Origin: Luteibacter sp.
GTDB taxonomy: Bacteria > Pseudomonadota > Gammaproteobacteria > Xanthomonadales > Rhodanobacteraceae
DNA: 64,000 bases
Reading direction: 5' to 3'
Assembly (NCBI RefSeq): GCF_009912395.1
Contig: NZ_WNDO01000001.1
Location: forward strand, 248,001 to 312,000
The notes beneath the pieces were generated by a model, which saw only the letters and a program-made list of their open reading frames with translations, was not told the DNA's origin and searched no databases. Of this stretch, positions 27,553 to 34,985 are shown in pieces; position 1 is the stretch's first letter; every line of letters begins with the position of its first letter. The position numbers were made by a program, and so were the translations under genes.

Positions 27553-28296
27553 ATGGCCACCGACGTCACCGACAAGCTCGCCGTGCTGATCGATGCCGAC
27601 AACGCGCGTCCCGCGATCGTCGATGGACTTCTCGCCGAAATCGCCAAGTACGGCACCGCCCACGTCAAGCGCATCTATGGCGACTGGACCGGACCCAATC
27701 TCAATGGCTGGAAGAGCGCGCTGCTCAACCATTCCATCCAGCCGATCCAGCAGTTCGCCTATACCTCGGGCAAGAACGCCACCGATTCGGCGATGATCAT
27801 CGACGCGATGGACCTGCTGTATTCGGAACGCTTCGACGGCTTCTGCATCGTCTCCAGCGACAGCGACTTCACGCGCCTCGCCTCGCGCATTCGCGAAGCC
27901 GGATTGATGGTCTACGGCTTCGGCGAGACCAAGACACCCAAGCCCTTCGTTTCTGCTTGCGACAAGTTCATCTACACCGAAGTGCTCGTTGGCACGGAGG
28001 AGGATGAAGACGAGGCGATGCCGGCGCCACGCACGGCGAACGAACTGCGTGGCGATTCCCGCCTGATGAACCTGCTGCGCAACGCGATCGGCGCCGCCTC
28101 GGATGAGCACGGCTGGGCGGCGCTCGGCGGCGTCGGCAGCATCCTCAGCAAGCGCTCGCCTGATTTCGATTCGCGCAACTACGGCTATGCCAAGCTCAGT
28201 GGCCTGATCAGCGGCATCGGCCTGTTCGACGTGGAAGAGCGCCAGTTCGGCAATGCCAAGCACCTTTACATCCGCCAGCGCGCCAAGGGCAAATGA
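27553..28296 (+). CDS. NYN-domain (PIN-like) putative RNase with C-terminal LOTUS/OST-HTH domain
   Basis: A 247-residue protein. The N-terminal NYN domain shows the acidic metal-site motifs LIDADNA near residue 10, KNATDSAMIIDAMDLL and SSDSDFTRLA, typical of PIN-like ribonucleases. An acidic linker (EEDEDE) leads to a C-terminal winged-helix region (LMNLLRNAIG to LYIRQRAKGK) that matches OST-HTH/LOTUS domains, which bind RNA. The start at 27553 gives the family N-terminus. It overlaps the tilS start by four bases, so tRNA modification and this putative RNase are co-expressed. The target RNA is unknown. Confidence 0.87.
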   Translation: MATDVTDKLAVLIDADNARPAIVDGLLAEIAKYGTAHVKRIYGDWTGPNLNGWKSALLNHSIQPIQQFAYTSGKNATDSAMIIDAMDLLYSERFDGFCIVSSDSDFTRLASRIREAGLMVYGFGETKTPKPFVSACDKFIYTEVLVGTEEDEDEAMPAPRTANELRGDSRLMNLLRNAIGAASDEHGWAALGGVGSILSKRSPDFDSRNYGYAKLSGLISGIGLFDVEERQFGNAKHLYIRQRAKGK

Positions 28297-29594
28297 GTCG
28301 TACGTTATCCGCCCATCTCATCGCCCGGCTCGACGGCGTGGCGGCCATTCCGCTGGTGGTGGCCTACAGCGGCGGTCCCGATTCCACGGCGTTGCTCCAC
28401 GCCCTGGCGACGCTACCGTCGCGACCGACGCTGCGCGCGATCCATATCGATCACGGCCTGCATGCCGAGAGCGGACTGTGGGCAATGCATTGCCGCCGAT
28501 TCTGCGAATCGCTGGGCGTGCCGCTCGCGGTGCGCCGTGTCGCCGTGGATCTCACCACGGGCGAAGGCATGGAGGCTGCCGCGCGTCACGCGCGCCGCGC
28601 CGCGTTCGTCGCCGAACTGGCACCCGGCGAACGCCTTGTGCTGGCCCATCACCGCGACGACCAGGTCGAAACTGTGCTGCTCAAGCTGCTGCGTGGTGCG
28701 GGCCCGGAAGGGCTGGGCGGTATGCGCGAGTTACGCCCGCTCGGTGCGGGGGAACAGTGGCGCCCGCTGCTGGACCTGCCCAGGCAGGCGCTGCTCGCCC
28801 ACGTCGCCAGCCATGCGCTGGACACCGTGCACGACCCCTCCAATGACGATCCGCGTGTCGCCCGCGCCTACCTGCGGTCCAGCGTGATGCCCGCGCTGGC
28901 TTCGCTCTGGCCACAGGCCGCGCGCAGCATCGTGCACAGCGCACGACTCTGCCGTGAGGCGGCGGACACCCTCGAAGAGGCCTGGGCCGTCGATCTCGCC
29001 TCGCTGAAGGCAGCCGATGGCAGTCTCGACGCGGCCGCCTGGCTGGCCCTGCCTCCCGCCCGACGCGCACCGGCCCTGGATCGCTGGCTGCACGACGCCG
29101 GGCTCGAAGCGCCCACCACCGCGCAACGCGACGCGTTGGAACGACAGGTCGGCGAAGCCTCGATCGGCCGCCTGCCCATCGTCGGCTGGCAGGGCACCGA
29201 GGTGCGGATGTGGCGTGGGCGGCTGTGGGCGCTACGACGCCCGCGCTCTTTCTCCCAGGCCTGGACCGCGCCATGGCGAGGTGAGGCGCTGGATCTTCCC
29301 GGTGGCGGGCGTCTTGCGCTTACCCACGGGCGCCTCCCTCATGCGCTGACGGTCCGCTATCGACACGGCGGCGAAACCCTCCGCCCAGTCGGCGACCGGC
29401 ACACCCGCGAACTGCGCGACCTGTTCCAGCGCGACGGCGTGCCACCGTGGGAGCGGCCGTGCATGCCCATCGTGGTCGATGCGGACGACCGCGTCCTCGC
29501 CGTCGCCGACCGCTGGCTCACGGATGAGGCCCTGGCATTGTTCGACGTCGCAGGTGGCCGCCCAGTCTGGCGACGGTACGACCAGCCGGGCTGA
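28293..29594 (+). CDS. tilS: tRNA(Ile)-lysidine synthase
   Basis: A 433-residue enzyme with the PP-loop ATP motif SGGPDS at residues 26-31, the HIDHGLHAES segment and the HHRDDQVETVLLKLLRGAG segment of the TilS N-terminal domain. Linker and C-terminal substrate-binding domains follow. It converts cytidine 34 of the tRNA(Ile) CAU anticodon to lysidine, switching its decoding to AUA; the reaction is essential in most bacteria. ATGA coupling to the NYN-domain gene indicates one transcript. It ends four bases from the converging cupin gene. Confidence 0.96.
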   Translation: MSRTLSAHLIARLDGVAAIPLVVAYSGGPDSTALLHALATLPSRPTLRAIHIDHGLHAESGLWAMHCRRFCESLGVPLAVRRVAVDLTTGEGMEAAARHARRAAFVAELAPGERLVLAHHRDDQVETVLLKLLRGAGPEGLGGMRELRPLGAGEQWRPLLDLPRQALLAHVASHALDTVHDPSNDDPRVARAYLRSSVMPALASLWPQAARSIVHSARLCREAADTLEEAWAVDLASLKAADGSLDAAAWLALPPARRAPALDRWLHDAGLEAPTTAQRDALERQVGEASIGRLPIVGWQGTEVRMWRGRLWALRRPRSFSQAWTAPWRGEALDLPGGGRLALTHGRLPHALTVRYRHGGETLRPVGDRHTRELRDLFQRDGVPPWERPCMPIVVDADDRVLAVADRWLTDEALALFDVAGGRPVWRRYDQPG

Positions 29595-29598
29595 GCGA

Positions 29599-30039
29599 TC
29601 AGTACTCGGGCTTCTGGCCCTTCTCGGCGACGAAGGTCGGTGTACCCGCCGTTCCCGAATACGTGACGATCAACTCCACCGGCTGGTCGCCGGTCACGCC
29701 GCGATGTACGGAGCCCACGGACTCGGTGAACGCCTGACCCGCGGTATAGGTCTGCTTCTTGCCCGTGGCTTGGTCCTCGACCGTGATTTCGCCGGACAGC
29801 ACATAGCCGGCATTGGGGATCGGATGCGTATGCCACGGCAACGCCGTATGCGCCGGAATATGGAACTTCAGGACGGTCAGCTCGGGCCGCCCCGAGGGAT
29901 AGGCCTGGTAGGGAATGCCATTCCACGAATGATCGCTTTTCACCAGCACATCGACCTTCGCGGAATTCGTGGTCTCGCCGTACGCCATGGACGCGACAGG
30001 CAATAACAGCAGGATCGGCAGGATCTTTTTCAGGCGCAT
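29599..30039 (-). CDS. Secreted cupin-domain protein
   Basis: A 146-residue protein with a signal peptide (about 1-21) and a single cupin barrel. The first cupin motif is seen in PWHTHPIPNAGYVLSGEITVE, with two metal-type histidines and a Gly-rich turn. The second is near GSVHRGVTG. It is a small exported metal-dependent cupin of unknown substrate; related proteins are annotated only by domain. It converges on tilS with four bases between stops and is divergent from xseB. Confidence 0.82.
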   Translation of the reverse strand: MRLKKILPILLLLPVASMAYGETTNSAKVDVLVKSDHSWNGIPYQAYPSGRPELTVLKFHIPAHTALPWHTHPIPNAGYVLSGEITVEDQATGKKQTYTAGQAFTESVGSVHRGVTGDQPVELIVTYSGTAGTPTFVAEKGQKPEY

Positions 30040-30230
30040 GGGTCACCGTCGTGTGGGGAAACGCTATCCGAGGATAGGACCGCCCCGGCGAGGGTCGCTA
30101 GGACGTTTGCCCCGTGATGGTCGAAGAAGGGAAAGATCCCATCGCCATCAGTGAGATACGCCGCAAAACAGGCACCCATGCAAGGTGGTGGCGATTGATC
30201 GGAAACGCCATGTGAGCTAATTTTGCCGCT

Positions 30231-30491
30231 ATGCCGAAGTCATCCGACACCCCTGCGCCCACCTCGTCCATCGCCGAGTTCGAGCATTCGCTCGACGAGC
30301 TCGAGCAACTGGTCACGCGCATGGAGGGCGGAGACCTCAGCCTCGACGAGTCGCTGAAGTCGTTCGAGCGTGGCATCGGGCTCTACCGGCAATGCCAGAC
30401 GGCGCTGGAACAGGCCGAACTGCGCGTACGCCTGCTGCTCGACCCCGCATCCCCCGACAGCGCCACGCCCTTTGACTCCCGCACCGAATGA
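30231..30491 (+). CDS. xseB: Exodeoxyribonuclease VII small subunit
   Basis: An 86-residue helical protein with the XseB signature [33 protein letters not shown] split across its first two helices. It binds the large subunit XseA to form ExoVII, which degrades single-stranded DNA from both ends. xseA is not in the window. The gene overlaps the start of ispA, the standard xseB-ispA arrangement, and usually dxs follows, but here a DUF4870 gene on the other strand does. Confidence 0.93.
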   Translation: MPKSSDTPAPTSSIAEFEHSLDELEQLVTRMEGGDLSLDESLKSFERGIGLYRQCQTALEQAELRVRLLLDPASPDSATPFDSRTE

Positions 30492-31374
30492 GCTGCCGGC
30501 GCCCCTGAAGGCGCTGGTCGCCAGGGCCGACGACGCGCTAGCGCGCGCCCTCCCCGGCGAAGACATCCCTCCCGTCGAACTCCACCGCGCCATGCGGTAT
30601 GCCGGTCTTGGCCCGGGCAAGCGCCTGCGCCCGTTGCTGGTGTACGCCGCAGGCCACGCGCTGGGCTGCGACGGTCCCATCCTCGATGCGCCTGCCTGCG
30701 CCGTCGAAATCATCCACGCCTATTCGCTCGTGCATGACGACCTGCCGGCAATGGACGACGACGACCTGCGTCGTGGGCGCCCCACCTGCCACATCGTCTT
30801 CGGCGAAGCCATGGCGATCCTCGCCGGCGACGCCCTCCAGGCGCTCGCCTTCGAGATCCTGGCCTGCTCGCCCGAAGGCGACGACGCCCAGGCCCGAGTC
30901 GCGATGCTGCGCGTGCTGGGCACCGCCTGCGGCGCCGAGGGCATGGCCGGTGGCCAGGCATTTGATCTGTCGGCCGTGGGCCGCAAGCTCGAACTGGCGG
31001 ATCTGGAGCGCATGCACGCCTACAAGACAGGCGCGCTGATCCGGGCCTCCATCAAGCTCGGCGCGCTGGCGGCGGGCTGCAAGGACGACGCGATCCTGGA
31101 GCGCCTGGAGCGCTACGGTCACGCGGTGGGCCTGGCGTTCCAGGTCCGCGACGACATCCTCGATATCGAGGGCGAATCCGCCGTCATCGGCAAGACTGCC
31201 GGCAAAGATGCGGCAGCGGACAAGCCGACCTTCCCGTCGATCATCGGCATGGACGCATCACGCGCCCGGCTCCGCGAACTGATCGACACGGCCCTCGAGG
31301 CCATCGCCCCACTGGGCGAACGCGGCGAATGGCTCGCCGCCCTGGCACGTTACACGGCGAGCCGGGGACACTAA
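30472..31374 (+). CDS. ispA: Farnesyl diphosphate synthase (short-chain polyprenyl synthase)
   Basis: About 300 residues with both aspartate-rich motifs: [16 protein letters not shown] (first) and FQVRDDILD (second), which bind Mg2+ and diphosphate. It condenses DMAPP/GPP with IPP to give farnesyl diphosphate for undecaprenyl and quinone side chains. No ATG gives a normal N-terminus: the best start is a TTG at 30472 inside xseB, upstream of the conserved [16 protein letters not shown]. Translation probably depends on coupling to xseB, so the exact start is uncertain. No dxs gene follows. Confidence 0.9.
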   Translation: MTPAPNELPAPLKALVARADDALARALPGEDIPPVELHRAMRYAGLGPGKRLRPLLVYAAGHALGCDGPILDAPACAVEIIHAYSLVHDDLPAMDDDDLRRGRPTCHIVFGEAMAILAGDALQALAFEILACSPEGDDAQARVAMLRVLGTACGAEGMAGGQAFDLSAVGRKLELADLERMHAYKTGALIRASIKLGALAAGCKDDAILERLERYGHAVGLAFQVRDDILDIEGESAVIGKTAGKDAAADKPTFPSIIGMDASRARLRELIDTALEAIAPLGERGEWLAALARYTASRGH

Positions 31375-31394
31375 CGTCCCCGGCCCCCGGCCGA

Positions 31395-31799
31395 TCAGTT
31401 CACCAGGCGCAGGGCGAACGGATAGCGGTAGGTACCGTCGGAGCTGACCTTCACTGCCGCGACGATGCACAGCACCAAGTTGACCAGCCACAGCAACGGC
31501 GACAGGAATGCGCCGATGACGATAATGGTCAGCACCCAGCAGATCACGTAGCCGATGAGCACGGTGATCTGGAAATTCAGGGCTTCCTTGGCCTCGGCGA
31601 CGAGGTAGGCCTTGTCGCTGCGATCCTTGTGGATCAGCCAGACGATCAACGGCACGAGCACGCTGAGGATGATCCCCGACAGATGCGTCAGCATGGCAAG
31701 GTTCTTGTCGTCGTTGCTGTGGCCCACCGGCGGCGGTGTCTCGTAGGGCGGGGGCGACGGGGGCGGCGACGGCGGGTACTGATCGGACGGCGTGCTCAT
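31395..31799 (-). CDS. DUF4870 family membrane protein
   Basis: A 134-residue protein with a proline-rich cytoplasmic N-terminus (PPSPPPSPPPYETPPP) and then the DUF4870/Tic20-like core of four helices (LAMLTHLSGIILSVLVPLIV, EALNFQITVLIGYVICWVL). The family is widespread and uncharacterised. The start at 31799 follows GGAG. It converges on ispA with 20 bases between stops and lies downstream of pmbA on the same strand, 88 bases away. Confidence 0.85.
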   Translation of the reverse strand: MSTPSDQYPPSPPPSPPPYETPPPVGHSNDDKNLAMLTHLSGIILSVLVPLIVWLIHKDRSDKAYLVAEAKEALNFQITVLIGYVICWVLTIIVIGAFLSPLLWLVNLVLCIVAAVKVSSDGTYRYPFALRLVN

Positions 31800-31887
31800 G
31801 ACAGGGAACTCCGTGGGCGACATTCGCAAGTAATGTCGGTCGCGCCCACGGCCCCTGTCAAGGCGACTTACGGCACCCGGCCGAAGG

Positions 31888-33258
31888 TCACTCGCCGGCG
31901 ATGGTCATCTTCTCGACCAGCCAGGACCCGGTCAGCACGTGCGAGCGGTGATCCACGTCGGCGCCGATCGCCACCAGGTTCGCGAACATGTCCCGCAGGT
32001 TGGCCGCGATGGTGATCTCTTCCACCGGATAGGCGATTTCGCCGTTTTCCACCCAGAAACCGGACGCGCCGCGGGAATAGTCGCCCGTGACAATGGATAC
32101 GCCCTGCCCCATCACCTCGGTCACCAGCAGGCCCGTGCCCAGGCGGCGCAGCATGCCCGCGAAATCGTCGTCGCCGGTCTTGAGGATCAGGTTGTGGATG
32201 CCGCCGGCGTTGCCGGTGCTCTTCAGGCCGAGCTTGCGCGCGGAGTAGCTGCCGAGCACGTAGCGTTCGAGCACGCCATCCACCACCAGCGACGAATCCG
32301 CCGTGGCCACGCCCTCGGCGTCGAATACCGACGAGCCCATGCCGCGCGGAATGAGCGGCCGCTCGTCGATACGGAACCACGACGGCAGGATCTGCTTGCC
32401 GACATGGTCCAGCAGGAAGCTGGAACGGCGATACAGCGAGCCGCCGCTGACGGCGCCGAGCAGGTGCCCGACCAGGCCGCGGGCGACCTCGGGAGCGAAC
32501 AGGACGGGCGACTGGCGGGTGCCCAGGCGACGGGCATCCAGGCGCGACAGGGTCCGCTCCGCGGCCTTGCGGCCCAGCGTCGCGGCATCCATGAACCGGC
32601 TGGCGTCGCGTACCGTGTCGTACCAGTAGTCGCGCTGCATCGCGTCGTCTTCGCCGGCGATCAGGGCTACCGACAGCGAGTGCCGGGTGCCACGCTCACG
32701 GCCGACGAACCCGTGGGAATTGGCGTAGACCGAAAGGCTCTGGCCCGCGTTGACGCTGGACCCGTCGGAATTGGTGATGCCCGCGATAGCCCGGCCACCG
32801 TCCTCGATCTCACGGCCCAGCGCGATGGCGCCGTCCACGTCGATGTCCCAGGGGTGCCACAGATCCAGGTCGGGGAAGCTCGTGGCCATGCGGTCGGCGT
32901 CCGCCAGACCGGCGGCGGGGTCTTCCTCGGTGAAGCGGGCGATGGCGCAGGCCTGCTCGATCGTGGCCTGAATGGAGTCCGGGTTGAGGTCGGCCGTGCT
33001 GGCCGAGCCCTTGCGCTGGCCGAAATAGACGGTCAGCGAGAATCCGCGGTCGCGAGTGTGCTCGACCGTCTCCACCTCGCCCAGCCGTACGTTCACGTTC
33101 AGGCCGACATCGATGCTGGCGGAAACTTCCGCCTGGCTGGCGCCCGCGGCCCTGGCCCGGCGGATGGTGTCCTCGGCCAGGTTGGCGAGGCGGTCGAGGT
33201 CGTGGTGGCTGTTGTCGAGGGTGGAAACGTGGCTCACGTGGGCTTCCCGGGGGCTCAT
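31888..33258 (-). CDS. pmbA: TldE/PmbA component of the TldD/E metalloprotease
   Basis: A 456-residue protein of the U62 family with the N-terminal SASIDVGLNVNVRLGEVE region and the C-terminal GDYSRGASGFWVENGEIAYPVEEITIA region. It lacks the HExxxH zinc motif, as expected for TldE, which pairs with TldD (found at 42.5 kb here). In E. coli the pair processes microcin B17 and degrades CcdA. The start at 33258 is the first ATG giving the family length. It is divergent from the DUF1653-darP pair, as in many gammaproteobacteria. Confidence 0.95.
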   Translation of the reverse strand: MSPREAHVSHVSTLDNSHHDLDRLANLAEDTIRRARAAGASQAEVSASIDVGLNVNVRLGEVETVEHTRDRGFSLTVYFGQRKGSASTADLNPDSIQATIEQACAIARFTEEDPAAGLADADRMATSFPDLDLWHPWDIDVDGAIALGREIEDGGRAIAGITNSDGSSVNAGQSLSVYANSHGFVGRERGTRHSLSVALIAGEDDAMQRDYWYDTVRDASRFMDAATLGRKAAERTLSRLDARRLGTRQSPVLFAPEVARGLVGHLLGAVSGGSLYRRSSFLLDHVGKQILPSWFRIDERPLIPRGMGSSVFDAEGVATADSSLVVDGVLERYVLGSYSARKLGLKSTGNAGGIHNLILKTGDDDFAGMLRRLGTGLLVTEVMGQGVSIVTGDYSRGASGFWVENGEIAYPVEEITIAANLRDMFANLVAIGADVDHRSHVLTGSWLVEKMTIAGE

Positions 33259-33356
33259 GGTTACAATATCGGGTCCTGCGCGGCCCCAACCCAATCAGAT
33301 GGGGGCGCGCCGCCCGATCAAAAGCAATGCACCGCCCATGGTGCCATGGAATCCGT

Positions 33357-33590
33357 ATGAGCATCCGTGTCGGCTATTACCGTCACTTCAAGGGCATGCC
33401 CTATCGCGTGCTTGGCGTCGCCCGCCATAGCGAAACAATGGAAGAGCACGTCGTGTACCAGGCGCTTTATGGCGAGCATGGCCTGTGGGTGCGACCCGCG
33501 GCGATGTTCGCCGAAACCGTGGAGCACGAAGGCCGCGTGCAGCCGCGCTTCGCCTTCGAACGCAACGCCGACCAGGAGACGCAGGCATGA
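33357..33590 (+). CDS. DUF1653 family protein
   Basis: A 77-residue protein starting MSIRVGYYRHFKGMPYRVLG, which fits DUF1653: small soluble proteins with a conserved YRHFKG-x-YxV start and a YQALYGE segment. The role is unknown; an SH3-like small barrel is plausible. Its last codon overlaps the start of darP (ATGA), so the two are translationally coupled. Confidence 0.85.
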   Translation: MSIRVGYYRHFKGMPYRVLGVARHSETMEEHVVYQALYGEHGLWVRPAAMFAETVEHEGRVQPRFAFERNADQETQA

Positions 33591-34120
33591 GGCCTTTCGA
33601 CGAACGCCCGCCGCAGGACGACGAGGAAGACTACGGTCCCAGCCGTAGCGAGCGCCGGCGCAACGCGCTGGACGTGCTGAAGCTGGCCCATCAGCTGATG
33701 GACCTCCCGCCCAGCCGCATTCCCAAGCTGAACCTGCCGGAAGACATCATCGACGAGATCGGCCGTACCCGTAAGATCACGGCACACATTGCGCGGAAGC
33801 GGCAGATGGCATACCTCGCCAAGCAGATGCGCAAGCATGGCGACGAGGCCTTCGTGGACGCTCGTGCGGCTCTCGGTGAGGATCGCGACCGCCAGCGCCA
33901 GGAAGCCGCGCACATGCATCGTCTGGAGGCCGCTCGCGAGCGCCTGATGGACGGTGGCGATGCCGCGCTGGGCGAGCTGTTCGATCGTCACCCCGATCTG
34001 GACCGCCAGCATTTGCGCTCGCTGGTGCGCCAGGCGCGGGCCGAGCGCGAGGCCAACAAGCCGCTGCATGCGTTTCGCGAGATCTATCGCATCTTGAAGG
34101 ATCTGGAAGCGGCGGAGTGA
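33587..34120 (+). CDS. darP: Ribosome-associated protein DarP (YjgA, DUF615)
   Basis: A 177-residue, highly charged helical protein with the family start DEEDYGPSRSERRRNALDVLKLAHQL (residues about 10-35), the LPxxxIPKL-LPEDIIDEI segment and RKRQMAYLAKQMR. DarP binds late 50S precursors and helps mature the peptidyl-transferase centre. The start at 33587 overlaps the DUF1653 stop. Proximity to pmbA, divergent, is the common gammaproteobacterial order. A small hairpin with a T-run follows. Confidence 0.93.
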   Translation: MRPFDERPPQDDEEDYGPSRSERRRNALDVLKLAHQLMDLPPSRIPKLNLPEDIIDEIGRTRKITAHIARKRQMAYLAKQMRKHGDEAFVDARAALGEDRDRQRQEAAHMHRLEAARERLMDGGDAALGELFDRHPDLDRQHLRSLVRQARAEREANKPLHAFREIYRILKDLEAAE

Positions 34121-34144
34121 TCCGCGGTCGCTGTTGAAAAGGTT

Positions 34145-34168
34145 GGCTGCTTTGCAGCCCATGTTTTT
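34145..34168 (+). terminator. Weak terminator-like hairpin after darP
   Basis: GGCTGC-TTT-GCAGCC forms a six-base stem 24 bases after darP, followed by CATG and five T. The stem is short, so this is a modest candidate. Confidence 0.5.
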
Positions 34169-34298
34169 AACGGCTTGCGCCGTACAGCCGCTTCGTAGGT
34201 TGGGCTCGCCTTCGGCCTCGCGCGGCGCTCGGGCGTGGCTGGGGGAGCCGTCGGGCCGCCGCCGGGGCGCGCCGGCTCTCCGTACGTTACGGTGACCT

Positions 34299-34367
34299 TG
34301 TAGGAGCGCGCTTGCGCGCGATGGGTGCTCGCGGCAACCTGGCATCGCGCGCAAGCGCGCTCCTACA
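34299..34367. repeat. REP pair (head-to-head)
   Basis: Two near-consensus REP units, with outer ends TGTAGGAG and CTCCTACA, face each other across about 20 bases. It is the first repeat of the intergenic island. Confidence 0.95.
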
Positions 34368-34394
34368 GGTCGCGTACCTCGCCAATTACCTCAC

Positions 34395-34537
34395 CGTCGT
34401 TCCTGCGCACGCAGGAACCCAGCGCCTCGGTTCACCAGCAACACGACGACGCTGCATCGGCTTTTGCGTAGGTAGCGTCGTCGCGATAATCCATCGCATC
34501 GCGCTGGGTTCCAGCGTTCGCTGGAACGACGTGAGGG
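34395..34537. repeat. 143-base repeat, copy 1, with terminal hairpins
   Basis: The element starts with the hairpin GTTCCTGCGCACGCAGGAAC and ends with the hairpin GTTCCAGCGTTCGCTGGAAC, within outer CGTCGTTCC / GGAACGACG ends. So the whole element has inverted termini, like a REPIN or miniature palindromic element. A second copy of the same length lies 277 bases downstream in the same orientation, with about 85% identity by eye. Confidence 0.85.
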
Positions 34538-34576
34538 CGCAATCAGACGGTGACGATGACCTGGCCCGCTGCGCGG

Positions 34577-34601
34577 GATCGCGCGCAAGCGCGTTCCTAC
34601 A
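34577..34601. repeat. Solitary (half) REP unit
   Basis: A single unit (GATCGCGCGCAAGCGCG then TTCCTACA) followed by eight A. Its partner unit is missing; only GCGCGGG remains on the left. Confidence 0.85.
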
Positions 34602-34671
34602 AAAAAAACGGGATGCGATAACCGGATGCATCGCCGTGGGCACCGGCCTGCGCCGGTGCGACGACGCGCTT

Positions 34672-34814
34672 CGTCGTTCCGGCGTAGGCCGGAACCCACC
34701 GCCTCGGTTCAGCAGCAACACGACGACACTGCATCGGCTTTTACGTAGGGAACGCACTCGCGACAACCCATCGCATCGCGCTTGGTTTCAGCGTGCGCTG
34801 GAACGACGTGAGGG
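34672..34814. repeat. 143-base repeat, copy 2, with terminal hairpins
   Basis: The second copy starts with GTTCCGGCGTAGGCCGGAAC and ends GTTTCAGCGTGCGCTGGAAC, again between CGTCGTTCC and GGAACGACG. The central part (CAGCAACACGACGAC, then TGCATCGGCTTTTACGTAGG) matches copy 1 nearly base for base. Substitutions in the left hairpin are compensatory: GCGCAC/CGCAGG in copy 1 against GGCGTA/GGCCGG in copy 2. This keeps the stem paired. Confidence 0.85.
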
Positions 34815-34931
34815 GAGTTGCAGGTTGCGTTGCTGTTTCGCACCCTGCCCGCCCGGGGCTCAACGCAACGTCCGAGCGCAAGGCGGCAAACGCCGCTCAA
34901 CACACGAGTCGCGCAGCGACTATCCGCATAA

Positions 34932-34964
34932 AAAAGAGGCGGTGGATTACTCCACCGCCTCTTT
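34932..34964 (-). terminator. Rho-independent terminator of the GH2-GH64 gene
   Basis: AGAGGCGGTGGA and TCCACCGCCTCT form a perfect 12-base stem with a four-base loop. On the minus strand it is followed by a run of six T. It starts about 20 bases after the stop codon. Confidence 0.95.
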
Positions 34965-34985
34965 CGTTTTCACTACATCACCAAC

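Larger units (their letters stand above)
34121..34985. other. 865-base repeat-rich intergenic island
   Basis: No gene is supported here. In order it holds a short hairpin, a GC-rich stretch with no visible coding pattern (34170-34298), a REP pair, a 143-base repeat copy, a half REP, a GCACCGGCCTGCGCCGGTGC hairpin at 34640, a second 143-base copy, further inverted repeats (GTTGCGTTG with CAACGCAAC, and GGCGGCAAACGCCGC) and the terminator of the large enzyme gene. It looks like a site where intergenic repeats have accumulated. Confidence 0.8.

Noticed and set aside
31939-33360. A 473-codon antisense frame opposite pmbA
   Set aside because: pmbA is a recognised conserved gene; the opposite frame has no signature or start site.
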